Shown: positions 41,015-49,446 of the stretch, in pieces
Layout of the letters: each line of letters begins with the position of its first letter
Numbering within the stretch: position 1 is the first letter of the stretch
Assembly (NCBI GenBank): GCA_963820055.1
Contig: CAWFYJ010000003.1
Span: 186,001 to 250,000, forward strand
DNA from: RHKX01 sp963820055
Lineage (GTDB): Bacteria > Actinomycetota > Thermoleophilia > Solirubrobacterales > 70-9
Direction of reading: 5' to 3'
DNA: 64,000 bases
Translations under genes and position numbers: made by a program
The notes under the pieces: model-generated
Seen by the model: only the letters and a program-made list of their open reading frames with translations
Databases searched by the model: none
Told to the model about the DNA's origin: nothing

Positions 41015-41446
41015 CTACGCAGCCGCCACCGCAACGTCACCGCCGCCGCTCTGCGCCTCCCAGACCTTGTTCAGGCAGCTCTGCAGGTAGGGCGGGAACG
41101 CGATGCCGATCAGGACGAAGAGAATCAGCGCGATCCAGCCGTTCGCCGGCTCGACGCCCTGGATGCGCGCCGCCGCCTGCATCCGCTGAACACCGCGGTA
41201 ATAGGAGACGAACGGCGGGATGATCAGTAGGAACCCCGGGACGAGGGCCAGCACCGATGTGACGGGGTTGTCGCCGAGCTCGTCGGTTCCCTTCGCCCGG
41301 CCCATCTCGGCCATCTCCTTGTTGACGTAATACCACCAGAAGATCAGGTAGACCCCGAGGGTGATGAGCCCGAGCCCGAAGACCCCCCAGGGGTTCCGCA
41401 GCTTTGCCATCTCGTTCGTGCCGTCGATGGCAACCTCTTCAGCCAT
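41015..41446 (-). CDS. DUF4234 membrane protein
   Basis: The 143-residue protein matches DUF4234: KLRNPWGVFGLGLITLGVYL, then FWWYYVNKEMAEMGRA, followed by two further helices (VLALVPGFLLIIPPFVSYY and WIALILFVLIGIAFPPYL). DUF4234 proteins are small four-helix membrane proteins of unknown role. It is isolated between a small plus-strand gene and tRNA-Glu. Confidence 0.85.
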   Translation of the reverse strand: MAEEVAIDGTNEMAKLRNPWGVFGLGLITLGVYLIFWWYYVNKEMAEMGRAKGTDELGDNPVTSVLALVPGFLLIIPPFVSYYRGVQRMQAAARIQGVEPANGWIALILFVLIGIAFPPYLQSCLNKVWEAQSGGGDVAVAAA

Positions 41447-41577
41447 TTCGTCTCCTGTCTCGTTTGTCCTCGGTGCGCCCGCAGCCTATGCCTTCCGGCG
41501 GCCGGAGCGCATGGGCGATCGAGTCGGAGGACGGCCGGCGAGTCCGCTCGTGGGCCGATCGGCGAGGCGCGAGGAAG

Positions 41578-41650
41578 TACCGCTACGGGGATTCGAACCC
41601 CGGTTTCCGGACTGAGAATCCGGCGTCCTAGTCCCCTAGACGATAGCGGC
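41578..41650 (-). tRNA. tRNA-Glu (anticodon CTC)
   Basis: The 73-nt cloverleaf has acceptor GCCGCTA pairing with TAGCGGT (one G-U), D arm TCGTCTAGGGGACTAGGA, anticodon stem CCGGA/TCCGG with loop TTCTCAG giving CTC, and T arm CCGGGGTTCGAATCCCCG. CCA is not encoded. Confidence 0.96.
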
Positions 41651-41693
41651 GCGGGGGCGCAGTTTAACAACGGGCAAGGGGCTCCGTTGGGCC

Positions 41694-41751
41694 AAGAAAG
41701 AAGGCGTCCGGTGCCGCGGGGGAACGACACCGAACGCCTAGAAGTGGAACA
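41694..41751 (+). promoter_or_regulatory. Conserved hairpin element before a TetR gene (copy 2)
   Basis: The stem GGCGTCCGGTG (41703-41713) and CACCGAACGCC (41728-41738) has one mismatch. The loop contains CGGGGGAAC and the stem is followed by the same AGAAGTGGAACA as copy 1 at 30009-30067. Both copies are preceded by AAGAAAGAA-like sequence. Copy 2 lies 53 bp before the TetR gene at 41805 and 43 bp from the 5' end of the divergent tRNA-Glu. Confidence 0.65.
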
Positions 41752-41804
41752 TAGCATCCCGCTTACTCGGGCGGCCCCATCGGTTCCTATGATCGGGGCG
41801 AGTA

Positions 41805-42383
41805 ATGGGTCAGGGAGGAGGCCAGCGTCGCGATGCAATCGCGAACCGGCAGGCGGTGATCGACGCGGCGGCCGTTCTGCTGGCCGAAAATCCCGACGCC
41901 GGGATGCAGGAGATCGCCGACTACACGGGGCTCGGGCGGACCACGGTCTACCGGCATTTCCCAAACCGGGCGGCGCTTTTCGAAGGCCTGATGGAGGACG
42001 TGATCGCGAAGGGTCTCGCCCGCATCGAGGCGGTGGTCGAGCGCGATGTCGGGACCGCCGACCTACTCCGCCAGGTCGCCCGCCTGAGCCTCGATCTCGG
42101 CCTCCAATTCCGCTTCCTCTATTCCCACCGCGACGTGACGAAGCCGGCGCTGCAACGGCTGAGCCGGACCGGCGAAGACCCGCTGTCCGACTATCTGCGG
42201 GAAGCGCGCGGTCGGGGCGACATCCGCACCGACATGTCGCTGGAGTGGCTGATGTCGGTCCAGCTGGCGCTGGCGCTGCAGATGGTCGGCGACGTCCTCG
42301 AGGGCCGGATCGGCCGCGAATCGGCTGCCGAGGTGCTCGGGGATACGATCATCACGCTGATGATCCCGATCGCGAAGCGATGA
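41805..42383 (+). CDS. TetR-family regulator (first of a tandem pair)
   Basis: The 192-residue protein has the HTH MQEIADYTGLGRTTVYRHFP at about residues 34-53. It is a paralogue of the next gene and of the TetR at 30096. The stop overlaps the next start as ATGA, so the two regulators are made together. Its HTH recognition helix GRTTVYRHFP equals that of the 30096 protein, so they may share operators. Confidence 0.92.
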   Translation: MGQGGGQRRDAIANRQAVIDAAAVLLAENPDAGMQEIADYTGLGRTTVYRHFPNRAALFEGLMEDVIAKGLARIEAVVERDVGTADLLRQVARLSLDLGLQFRFLYSHRDVTKPALQRLSRTGEDPLSDYLREARGRGDIRTDMSLEWLMSVQLALALQMVGDVLEGRIGRESAAEVLGDTIITLMIPIAKR

Positions 42384-42958
42384 GCCCCGACGAAGCCCGC
42401 CGACGGGACGCAGAGCGCAACCGGCGCCTGCTGATCGAGGCGGGACTCGTGCTGCTCGCCCGCGACCCGGATATGAACGTCCAGGAGATCGCCGACGCCT
42501 CGGGAGTGGGCCGGACCACGTTCTACCGGCACTTCCCGACCCGGGACGACCTCGTCGAGGCCGTACTCGAGGAGGTGCTGGAGCGGGGACGCGCGGCCAC
42601 CGGTGACGCGCAGGTCGACCCGACCGATCCAGCGGCATCGCTACGGAGGATGAGCTTCGCCTACCTCGACGTCGCCTTCGAGTTCGGCCAGCTGATCCAG
42701 CGCCGCGACGGCAGCAGCGCCGCCGTCGAGGCCGCCAAGGACACCGAGGAGAGCCCGACCCGCCGGTTCCTCGACGAGGGCCGGCGCCTCGGCACGATCC
42801 GTACCGATCTACCTCGCGAGTGGCAGCAGACGGTCATGCGCACCGTGACCCTGACCGCCATCGAAGAGGTCGAAGGCGGCGCCCTGACTCAGGACGAGGC
42901 CCGCGAGGTCGTCTCGACGACACTGATCGCTCTGCTCGTCGCCGACGACCGCCGCTGA
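42380..42958 (+). CDS. TetR-family regulator (second of a tandem pair)
   Basis: The 192-residue protein has the HTH VQEIADASGVGRTTFYRHFP. It is about as long as its neighbour and aligns along its length, which indicates tandem duplication. The larger open frame upstream is rejected since it runs through the first regulator. A U-run terminator (42965-42985) follows, so the pair is a complete two-gene unit and the antiporter downstream is separate. Confidence 0.92.
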   Translation: MSPDEARRRDAERNRRLLIEAGLVLLARDPDMNVQEIADASGVGRTTFYRHFPTRDDLVEAVLEEVLERGRAATGDAQVDPTDPAASLRRMSFAYLDVAFEFGQLIQRRDGSSAAVEAAKDTEESPTRRFLDEGRRLGTIRTDLPREWQQTVMRTVTLTAIEEVEGGALTQDEAREVVSTTLIALLVADDRR

Positions 42959-42964
42959 GGGCCG

Positions 42965-42985
42965 CCCGGCCGAGCGGCCGGGTTT
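42965..42985 (+). terminator. Intrinsic terminator CCCGGCC-GAGC-GGCCGGG-TTT
   Basis: A 7-bp GC stem with a GAGC tetraloop is followed by TTT. It lies 6 bp after the stop of the second tandem TetR gene. Confidence 0.75.
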
Positions 42986-43030
42986 GAGACCCTTCCCCGT
43001 TCGCGCGGCGCCCCCGGCCTCGCGAACACC

Positions 43031-44398
43031 ATGGAACCGTCCGCACTTGTCATCACCGCCGCCGAGCGCGGCTTCGCCCTCGGCGACCTCTACGCGATCG
43101 GCCTCGTCTTCTGCGCCGTGGCCATCTTCGCCGCGATCGGCGCCCTCTCCCACCAGGGCGACCGCGCCTTCTCGGCGAGCATCATCTACCTCGGCCTCGG
43201 CGCCCTAGCCGCGCTCGCGATCGAGCTCAGCGGGATCAACTGGCTGCAGCCGATCGAAGACGCCGAGCTGATCGAGCGGGTCAGCGAGCTGGCGGTGATC
43301 ATCGCCCTGTTCGGCGCCGGCCTGAAGCTCGACCGCGCCTTCACGCGCCGCTCCTGGTCCGGGGTCGCGCGGCTGCTGCTGATCGCGATGCCACTGACGA
43401 TCGCCGGCGTCGCCCTGTTCGGCCACGAGGTGATGGGGCTCTCGCTCGGCGCCGCGGTGATCCTCGGCGCGATCCTCGCCCCCACGGATCCGGTCCTCGC
43501 CGGCGACATCGGCGTCGGTCCACCCGGCGACGAGGAGGAACAGGAGCCGAACTTCTCGATCACGGGCGAGGCGGGGATGAACGACGGGCTTGCGTTCCCG
43601 TTCATCTTCGCCGGGCTGTTCATGCTCGACCCCGGCGGCACCGAGTGGATAACCGACTGGCTGCTCGCCGACGTCCTCTACGCGCTCGGCGTCGCCGTCG
43701 CGATCGGCGGGCTGGTCGGATTCGGAGTGGCGGCCCTGGCGGTGCGGCTGCGCAACCGGCGGATGCTCTCGACGACGTTCGACAGCTGGCTCGCGATCCC
43801 GACTGTGCTTCTGATCTACGCGCTGACCGAGACCGCCGGCGCGTACGGATTCATCGCCGCCTTCGTGGGCGGCGTCGCGTTCCGTCGTTACGAGCGAACC
43901 CACGAGATGAACGGGCGCGTCCACGAGGGAGCCGAGACGGTCGAGAAGCTCGGCGAGCTGACCGTGATCCTTCTCTTCGGCAGCATGCTCTCGATCAGCG
44001 GACTCGAGGCTCCCGGCTGGTCCGGTTGGCTGCTCGTCCCGGTCCTGCTTCTCCTGATCCGGCCCCTGTCGGTGGCGATCGCAACCGCCGGATCACGGAA
44101 CGTCCCCTACCGCGAGCGCTTTTTCCTGGCCTGGTTCGGCGTCCGCGGCATCGGCTCGATCTACTACGCGGCGATCGCCGCCGGGGCGGTGCAGCTGCCG
44201 GGGCCGGCGGCGAACATGATCGTCTGGACGGCGTTCGCGTGCGTCCTCGTCTCGATCCTCGTCCACGGCGTCACCGCGACCCCGCTCAGCCAGAGGCTCC
44301 TGCCGGAACCCGGCTCGGAGCTCGCCAAGCGACGGTTGCGCTGGACGAGCAGCGGCGGCGGCGGCCAGGAGCCCCGGCCGGAGCCGGCCGAGACCTGA
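43031..44398 (+). CDS. Na+/H+ antiporter, CPA1 family (NhaP-like)
   Basis: The 455-residue protein has about 12 helices with family marks ALFGAGLKLDRAF, ILGAILAPTDPVLAGDI (the TDP/ND-type ion site helix), GEAGMNDGLAFPFIFAGLF (the ND motif) and AWFGVRGIGSIYY. CPA1 members exchange Na+ or K+ for H+. A Ser/Gly/Pro-rich tail replaces the large regulatory domain seen in some homologues. No regulator is linked to it. Confidence 0.92.
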   Translation: MEPSALVITAAERGFALGDLYAIGLVFCAVAIFAAIGALSHQGDRAFSASIIYLGLGALAALAIELSGINWLQPIEDAELIERVSELAVIIALFGAGLKLDRAFTRRSWSGVARLLLIAMPLTIAGVALFGHEVMGLSLGAAVILGAILAPTDPVLAGDIGVGPPGDEEEQEPNFSITGEAGMNDGLAFPFIFAGLFMLDPGGTEWITDWLLADVLYALGVAVAIGGLVGFGVAALAVRLRNRRMLSTTFDSWLAIPTVLLIYALTETAGAYGFIAAFVGGVAFRRYERTHEMNGRVHEGAETVEKLGELTVILLFGSMLSISGLEAPGWSGWLLVPVLLLLIRPLSVAIATAGSRNVPYRERFFLAWFGVRGIGSIYYAAIAAGAVQLPGPAANMIVWTAFACVLVSILVHGVTATPLSQRLLPEPGSELAKRRLRWTSSGGGGQEPRPEPAET

Positions 44399-44430
44399 GG
44401 CTCGCCGCCGCGCCGGGTGCAGGCCCCGGT

Positions 44431-44787
44431 CTACCTGCCCCAGATCATCACCGAGTTCGCGTCGTCGGGATCGACCTTGACCGTGACGTCCTCGCCGGCG
44501 CTGAACGGAGCCGACGGGTAGATGTACTGGTTGGTCGTCACCTCGTATGGATCGCCGCCGGCGGGCTTGATCGTCAGCACGACTACGTTCTCGCTGCCGC
44601 CGGGCGTGTCGGTCTTCCCGGTGGGCGTCATCGAGTCGATGTGCGCCGGCGTATCGACGCCGCTCTTCATCAGCTTCTGGGCGCGGTTGGCAAGCGCCAT
44701 CTGGTCCGCCGACGCGCCGACTCCGACCTTGCTGGTCTGCGCCTGCGCCGATTCGGCGGCCTTCTTCATCTTGTCCATGAAACCCAT
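44431..44787 (-). CDS. Hypothetical small protein
   Basis: The 118-residue protein starts with an amphipathic segment (GFMDKMKKAAESAQAQ) and has a beta-rich C-terminal part: VVVLTIKPAGGDPYEVTTNQ and TVKVDPDDANSVMIW. The latter resembles a motif common in uncharacterised actinobacterial proteins. AGGAGAT lies 6 bases before the ATG. No function is assigned. Confidence 0.75.
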   Translation of the reverse strand: MGFMDKMKKAAESAQAQTSKVGVGASADQMALANRAQKLMKSGVDTPAHIDSMTPTGKTDTPGGSENVVVLTIKPAGGDPYEVTTNQYIYPSAPFSAGEDVTVKVDPDDANSVMIWGR

Positions 44788-44831
44788 GGGTGATCTCCTT
44801 TTCGCGTTGCCCGCTGCCGGCGACTCTATCC

Positions 44832-45851
44832 CTAGAGGACGCCGGTTTCACGGGCGCCGGCGATCGTCTCGCGGAGGGTGGCGTCGGCGTCCCACTCCGG
44901 TTCCCAGCCGAGTTCCTCGCGGGCCTTTCGCGTGTCCATCAGGGTCGGCTCCCGGAAGGCGTTCAACCACTCGACCTCCGGGGGGAGGCCGGGGATGCGC
45001 GTCGCGACCTCGCTCAGTGCTCCGACCGCGGCACCGGGCACCGGCACCGACCACCACCCGCAGGCGCGGGCCATCCGAGAGATGCTCATCGCGCCGGGGC
45101 CGGCGAGGTTGTAGCGGCCGGGCGGACCCGTCCCCTCGACGGCCGCTCGAAGAGCGGCGGCGACGTCGATGGTGTGGACGAGCTGGAACTCGACGCCCGG
45201 ATCGGGCAGAACCGGTCCGAGGAACGGCAGGAAGTCGAGCGCACGGCGCGCGAGCCGAAGCTGCCCGTAGACGGGGAGCATCCGCACGGTCGTCTCGATC
45301 AGCGTCGTCGCCCCGGCCCCGGCGACGATGCACGGGCGGAACACGTAGGCATCCGTGTCCGAGCCGGCGATGCAGTCGTCGAGGACGTGCTCGAGCTCGG
45401 CCTTGTGGGCCGAGTAGTAGAAGCTCTCGGTGCCGCGGGTTGGGACTTCCTCGGTGAGCGGCTGCGGGTTGTCGTCATGGAAGCCGTAGGCGGCGACCGA
45501 CGAGGTGTAGACGAGGCGCGTCGCCCCGGCCTCGACCGTCGCCTCGAAGACGTTCCGGCTCCCTTCCGTGTTGATCCGCTGAGCCTCGTCGGGGTCGCCG
45601 ATGATCACGAAGGCGAGATGGACGACGACGTCGGCACCGTCGACGAGAGCGTCGACCGAGGCGCGGTCGAGGACGTCGCCGCGCTGGTAGACGACCTTGT
45701 CGGAGAGCCCATGGGCGGCGGGGTCGAACGGGCGGCGGGCCATGCCGATCACCTTCGCGACGGCCGGCGATTCATCGAGCGCGCGCAGTGCGGCGACGCC
45801 GATGTCGCCGGTCGGACCCGTGACCGCGACCGTCAGCCCCGTGGCCGCCAC
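44832..45851 (-). CDS. NAD-dependent epimerase/dehydratase (extended SDR)
   Basis: The 339-residue protein has a Rossmann motif TVAVTGPTGDIG at about 7-18 (GxxGxxG type), VYTSSVAAYG (catalytic Ser), and YYSAHKAELE, which carries the Tyr-x-x-x-Lys pair. It begins at a GTG only 2 bp after the stop of the large oxidase fusion, so the two are probably one operon. The substrate is unknown; a lipid-type alcohol or keto compound would fit the partner. Confidence 0.88.
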   Translation of the reverse strand: MAATGLTVAVTGPTGDIGVAALRALDESPAVAKVIGMARRPFDPAAHGLSDKVVYQRGDVLDRASVDALVDGADVVVHLAFVIIGDPDEAQRINTEGSRNVFEATVEAGATRLVYTSSVAAYGFHDDNPQPLTEEVPTRGTESFYYSAHKAELEHVLDDCIAGSDTDAYVFRPCIVAGAGATTLIETTVRMLPVYGQLRLARRALDFLPFLGPVLPDPGVEFQLVHTIDVAAALRAAVEGTGPPGRYNLAGPGAMSISRMARACGWWSVPVPGAAVGALSEVATRIPGLPPEVEWLNAFREPTLMDTRKAREELGWEPEWDADATLRETIAGARETGVL

Positions 45852-45853
45852 CC

Positions 45854-48800
45854 TCAGGCCGCCAGGATCGCCCGGGCCGTGCGGTGGGCGAGCGCCATCG
45901 TCGTGAACATCGGGTTGGTGCCGGAGGCGCTCGGGAACGCGCTCGCGTCGCCGACCCAGACGCCGCCGACGTCGTGAAGCTCACCCCACGGTCCGGCGAC
46001 CGAAGTCTCGGGATCGGAGCCCATCCGGCAGCTCCCCATCTGGTGGGCGCTGAACAGGCCGATCTCACGATCGGGGATCGACAGCGCGCCGACGGCGGCG
46101 ATGAACTCTTCGACGCCGTCGCCGCGGTGCCAGATCGGCGCGAGGCGGCTCAGCGCCTGCATCTCCTCGACGCCGCAGGCCTCCATCGTCCGCGCCATCT
46201 CGGCGATCCCCCGGTGGAGGTTGGCGATGTCGAGCTCGTCGCGGACCGGGTAGTGGAGGACGGGCCGGCCGGCGTCGTCGATCGTGACGCGTCCGTGGCC
46301 GCGGTCGCGGGTCAGGTTGATGAAACCGGCGCTGCGGGCGTACTTCGACATCGCCTCCTTGTGATCACGGCCGGAGCGCCACGGCAGCGCCGCCGCGGTG
46401 AGGCCGGTTGAGTGCTGGGCGCACTCGATCAGGAAGCCGTAGCCGTCGCTGAGGTCGGCGAACTCGTGCGACAGCGCCGCCTGCGGCGGCCCCCACCAGG
46501 GGTTTTGGGCCTCCTCGTGGTAGCCGAAGACGACGCTCGTCGGGTGCAGGTGCAGGTGATCGCCGGCGGCCGGCCCGCCGATGCCGCTGCGGAGCAGGAG
46601 CGCCGGGGACTCGACCGAGCCGCAGGCGACGACGACCGTCGGGGCCCTGACGACGACGCGGGCCGTCCGGCCCTCGGGGTCGAGGTAGGTCGCCTCGACG
46701 CCGGCGGCGCGGCCGTTCTCGACGAGGACCCGCTCGACCCGGCAGTGGACGAGGAAGTCGGTTCCGTTCGCGGCCGCGTCGGCGAGGTAGGTCTTGGCGG
46801 TCGAGCGCTTCGAGCCGGACTGATCACCGAAACCCATGTAGCCGGCCGTGACCGGGTCGTAGGTGGCCGGGTCGGTGTTCCGGGTGATGCCGCGGAAGTC
46901 GAGGCCGCGGGCCTCGCAGCCCTGCTGGAGCAGGCGGTGTGGCCCGTTCAGGTCGCTGCACTCGCCGGTGACGCCGAGGCGCTCCCAGACCGCGTCCATG
47001 TCGGCGTCGTAATCGGATCCGTCGATGCCCTCGAGGCCATGCTCCGCCCACTCGCCGCGGACGTGGTCGGTCGTCCGTAGGCAGTTGGTCCAGTTGAGGA
47101 CGGTGCCGCCGCCGAGCGCCGAGCCGGCCTGGATCGAGACCTGGCCGTCGGCGGTCGCGAAAGGACCGCCGTTGAGGAAGATGTTCTGGTACGCCCAGAG
47201 TTCGAGGCCGTTGAACTCGGACTCGTCGTGGTAGGCGCCCATTTCGAGGACGCAGACCTGCTTGCCGGCCGCCGCGAGCTCGGCGGCGATGACACCTCCC
47301 CCGGCCCCGGAACCGACGACGACGGCATCGGCGGTCAGAGTCAGCTCTTCGCCGTCGGGAACGATCGGCGAGATCGGCCGCTCGACCTCGGCGGCGGGCT
47401 TCGGCAGGGCCTGGGGACCGGGATAACCGATCCCCGGCCAGTTCGGGTTGATGCCGGTGCCGGCGTCGGGGAGCGCGTAGTGCAGGGACAGGCAGGCGCC
47501 GCGGAGCGCGTCGAGGCCGGCGGCCGCCTCGAGGTCGGCCATGAACGCGGCGACGATCGCCTCGCGCCCCTCCTGGGGCATCGCGGCGGCCATCCCCTCC
47601 GCAGCGAGCGCGTCGAGGAGCCCGGCGAGACCGGCGAGCTGCTCGGCGGGGGCGCCGGACTGAAGCAGCGCGAGCTCGACCGCCATCGGGACCGAGAAGT
47701 CGCTCGCCGACCGCGCCCAGAACCCGGTCGGATCCTCGCCGTCGGGCGGCTCGAGTGATGGGACCCAGGTGTCGCAGAGCGCGGCGAGCGCGGCCCGCTG
47801 GCCGTCGTCGAAGAGCTCGCTGGCCGCGTAGGCGGCAAGTGCCTCGGAGACCTGGGCGGTCACCTCCCCGACGTAGGGGAACATGTGGACCTCGCGCGCC
47901 GGCGCATAGCCCGGGGTGACGAGGATCGACTGCCGCCGGGTGTACTTGCGGATCCCGTCGGAGCCGTGCCGCGAGCCCATCCCCGACTGCTTCCAGCCTC
48001 CCATCGGGAGCTCGAGCGCCGAGTAGTTGAGCTGGGCGTCGTTGACGCAGGCGACTCCCGCCTCGATCCGGCGGGCGAGCTGCTCGCCGCGGGCGGTGTC
48101 GCGCGTCCAGACCGATGCCTGCAGCCCGTAGCGCCCCTCGTTGGCGAGCGATACGGCCTCCTCGGCGTCGGCGACCCTCATGACCGGCAGCGTCGGGCCG
48201 AACGTCTCCTCGGTCATGCAGAGCATCGAGTGGTCGACGCCGGTCAGGACGGTCGGCTCGTAGAAGCGGCCGGGACCCTCCCCCACCCTGCCGCCGGTCC
48301 GGACCTCGGCGCCGCGCTCGACGGCATCGCGAACGTGGGCGTCGATCAGGTCGAGCTGCGGCGGGAAGATGATCGCCCCGACGTCGACCGAGCCGAGCTC
48401 GCCGGGCGGGCCCTGGCGGAGCGACTCGACCTTGGCGGTGAGGCGCTCGACGAACTCGTCGTGGACCGGGCCCTCGACGTAGATGCGCTCGACGGAGATG
48501 CAGACCTGGCCGCTGTTGTTGAGCCCGTAGGAGACGGCGGCGTTGACGGCACGCTCGATGTCGGCGTCGGAGAGGACGATCATCGGGTCCTTGCCGCCGA
48601 GCTCGAGGCTGACCGGGGTCAGCGTCTCGGCGGCCTGGGCCATCACCTTCTTGCCCGTCTCGACCGAGCCGGTGAACATCACGTAATCGGCGAGGTCGAC
48701 GAGCGCCGAGCCGGTCCCGCCCGTCCCCGTCGCGACCGAGAAGACGCCGTCGGGAATACCGGCCTCGGCGAGCATCTCGGCCATCAGGAGCGACGTGAGC

Positions 48801-49351
48801 GGCGTCACCTCGGAGGGCTTGAGGACGACGGCGTTGCCGGCCGCGAGGGCCGGGATGCAGTCTCCGAAGGAGTTGATCAACGGGAAGTTCCAGGGACCGA
48901 TGACGCCGACGACCCCGACCGGCTCGTAACGGACCTTGAGCTTGCGGCCGCCGCGCAGCGACGGCGAGGCGCTCTCGACGATCTCGTCGGCGAGCATCTC
49001 GGGCGCGCGCTTGGCCCAGAACTCCAGCGCCGAGACTCCGTAGCCGAGCTCGGCGAACATCGTCTCGTCGGCGGGTTTGCCGGTCTCGCCGCAGATCGTC
49101 TCGACGATGCGGTCGCCGTTCGCGACCATCCAGGCCCGCGCCCGCATCAGGACCCCGGCCCGCTCCGTGAAACCGGCGCCCCACCAGCCGGGCTGGGCCG
49201 CCCGGGCGGCGGCGACGATCGATTCGACCTTGGCGCGGCCGAGATCGGGGACCGTCGTGAGCGTCTCGCCGGTCGCGGGATTCTCAACCGCGATGCCGGC
49301 TCCGTTCGTCGTCGTGTGGGCGGCTTCGCCCGTGGACGTAACGCTCTCCAT
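45854..49351 (-). CDS. Aldehyde dehydrogenase - long-chain alcohol oxidase (GMC) fusion
   Basis: The single 1165-residue chain joins two enzymes. Residues about 20-480 are an NAD(P)+ aldehyde dehydrogenase with GPWNFPL, FTGSVETGKK, SLELGGKDP (general base) and NNSGQVCISVERI (nucleophile Cys). Residues about 525-1165 resemble fatty alcohol oxidase (FAO): an N-terminal ALCDTWVPSLEPP, the FAD motif DAVVVGSGAGGGVIAAELAA at about 675, QAGSALGGGTVLNWTNCLRT, SAHQMGSCRMG and SASGTNPMFTTMALAHRTA. Together they could take a long-chain alcohol to aldehyde and then acid without releasing the aldehyde. No frameshift or internal stop separates the halves. Confidence 0.9.
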   Translation of the reverse strand: MESVTSTGEAAHTTTNGAGIAVENPATGETLTTVPDLGRAKVESIVAAARAAQPGWWGAGFTERAGVLMRARAWMVANGDRIVETICGETGKPADETMFAELGYGVSALEFWAKRAPEMLADEIVESASPSLRGGRKLKVRYEPVGVVGVIGPWNFPLINSFGDCIPALAAGNAVVLKPSEVTPLTSLLMAEMLAEAGIPDGVFSVATGTGGTGSALVDLADYVMFTGSVETGKKVMAQAAETLTPVSLELGGKDPMIVLSDADIERAVNAAVSYGLNNSGQVCISVERIYVEGPVHDEFVERLTAKVESLRQGPPGELGSVDVGAIIFPPQLDLIDAHVRDAVERGAEVRTGGRVGEGPGRFYEPTVLTGVDHSMLCMTEETFGPTLPVMRVADAEEAVSLANEGRYGLQASVWTRDTARGEQLARRIEAGVACVNDAQLNYSALELPMGGWKQSGMGSRHGSDGIRKYTRRQSILVTPGYAPAREVHMFPYVGEVTAQVSEALAAYAASELFDDGQRAALAALCDTWVPSLEPPDGEDPTGFWARSASDFSVPMAVELALLQSGAPAEQLAGLAGLLDALAAEGMAAAMPQEGREAIVAAFMADLEAAAGLDALRGACLSLHYALPDAGTGINPNWPGIGYPGPQALPKPAAEVERPISPIVPDGEELTLTADAVVVGSGAGGGVIAAELAAAGKQVCVLEMGAYHDESEFNGLELWAYQNIFLNGGPFATADGQVSIQAGSALGGGTVLNWTNCLRTTDHVRGEWAEHGLEGIDGSDYDADMDAVWERLGVTGECSDLNGPHRLLQQGCEARGLDFRGITRNTDPATYDPVTAGYMGFGDQSGSKRSTAKTYLADAAANGTDFLVHCRVERVLVENGRAAGVEATYLDPEGRTARVVVRAPTVVVACGSVESPALLLRSGIGGPAAGDHLHLHPTSVVFGYHEEAQNPWWGPPQAALSHEFADLSDGYGFLIECAQHSTGLTAAALPWRSGRDHKEAMSKYARSAGFINLTRDRGHGRVTIDDAGRPVLHYPVRDELDIANLHRGIAEMARTMEACGVEEMQALSRLAPIWHRGDGVEEFIAAVGALSIPDREIGLFSAHQMGSCRMGSDPETSVAGPWGELHDVGGVWVGDASAFPSASGTNPMFTTMALAHRTARAILAA

Positions 49352-49387
49352 GTCCTGCCGGCGAGTCTACTCGCGGCGCTCCCGATT

Positions 49388-49418
49388 GCGACACCGCTGA
49401 TCCGCCAGCCGGTGTCGC
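49388..49418. promoter_or_regulatory. Inverted repeat GCGACACCG-N13-CGGTGTCGC in a divergent gap
   Basis: A perfect 9-bp inverted repeat lies between the oxidase fusion (start 49351) and the phosphoesterase (start 49447). It could be an operator for either gene or a hairpin in one leader; the spacing of arms favours a dimeric regulator. Confidence 0.5.
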
Positions 49419-49446
49419 CCGATCGTAGTTGCGAGGATTCCGAGCG

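Noticed and set aside
41578..41804. Integration site of a mobile element at tRNA-Glu
   Set aside because: No integrase, no duplicated tRNA 3' end and no change in codon use were found nearby.
43031..44398. Possible role of the tandem TetR pair as direct regulators of the antiporter
   Set aside because: A terminator with a T-run separates them and no shared operator was seen, so the link is not supported.
46824..49184. 786-codon minus-strand frame inside the ALDH-GMC gene
   Set aside because: A shifted frame of the real fusion gene; no motifs, Arg-rich throughout.
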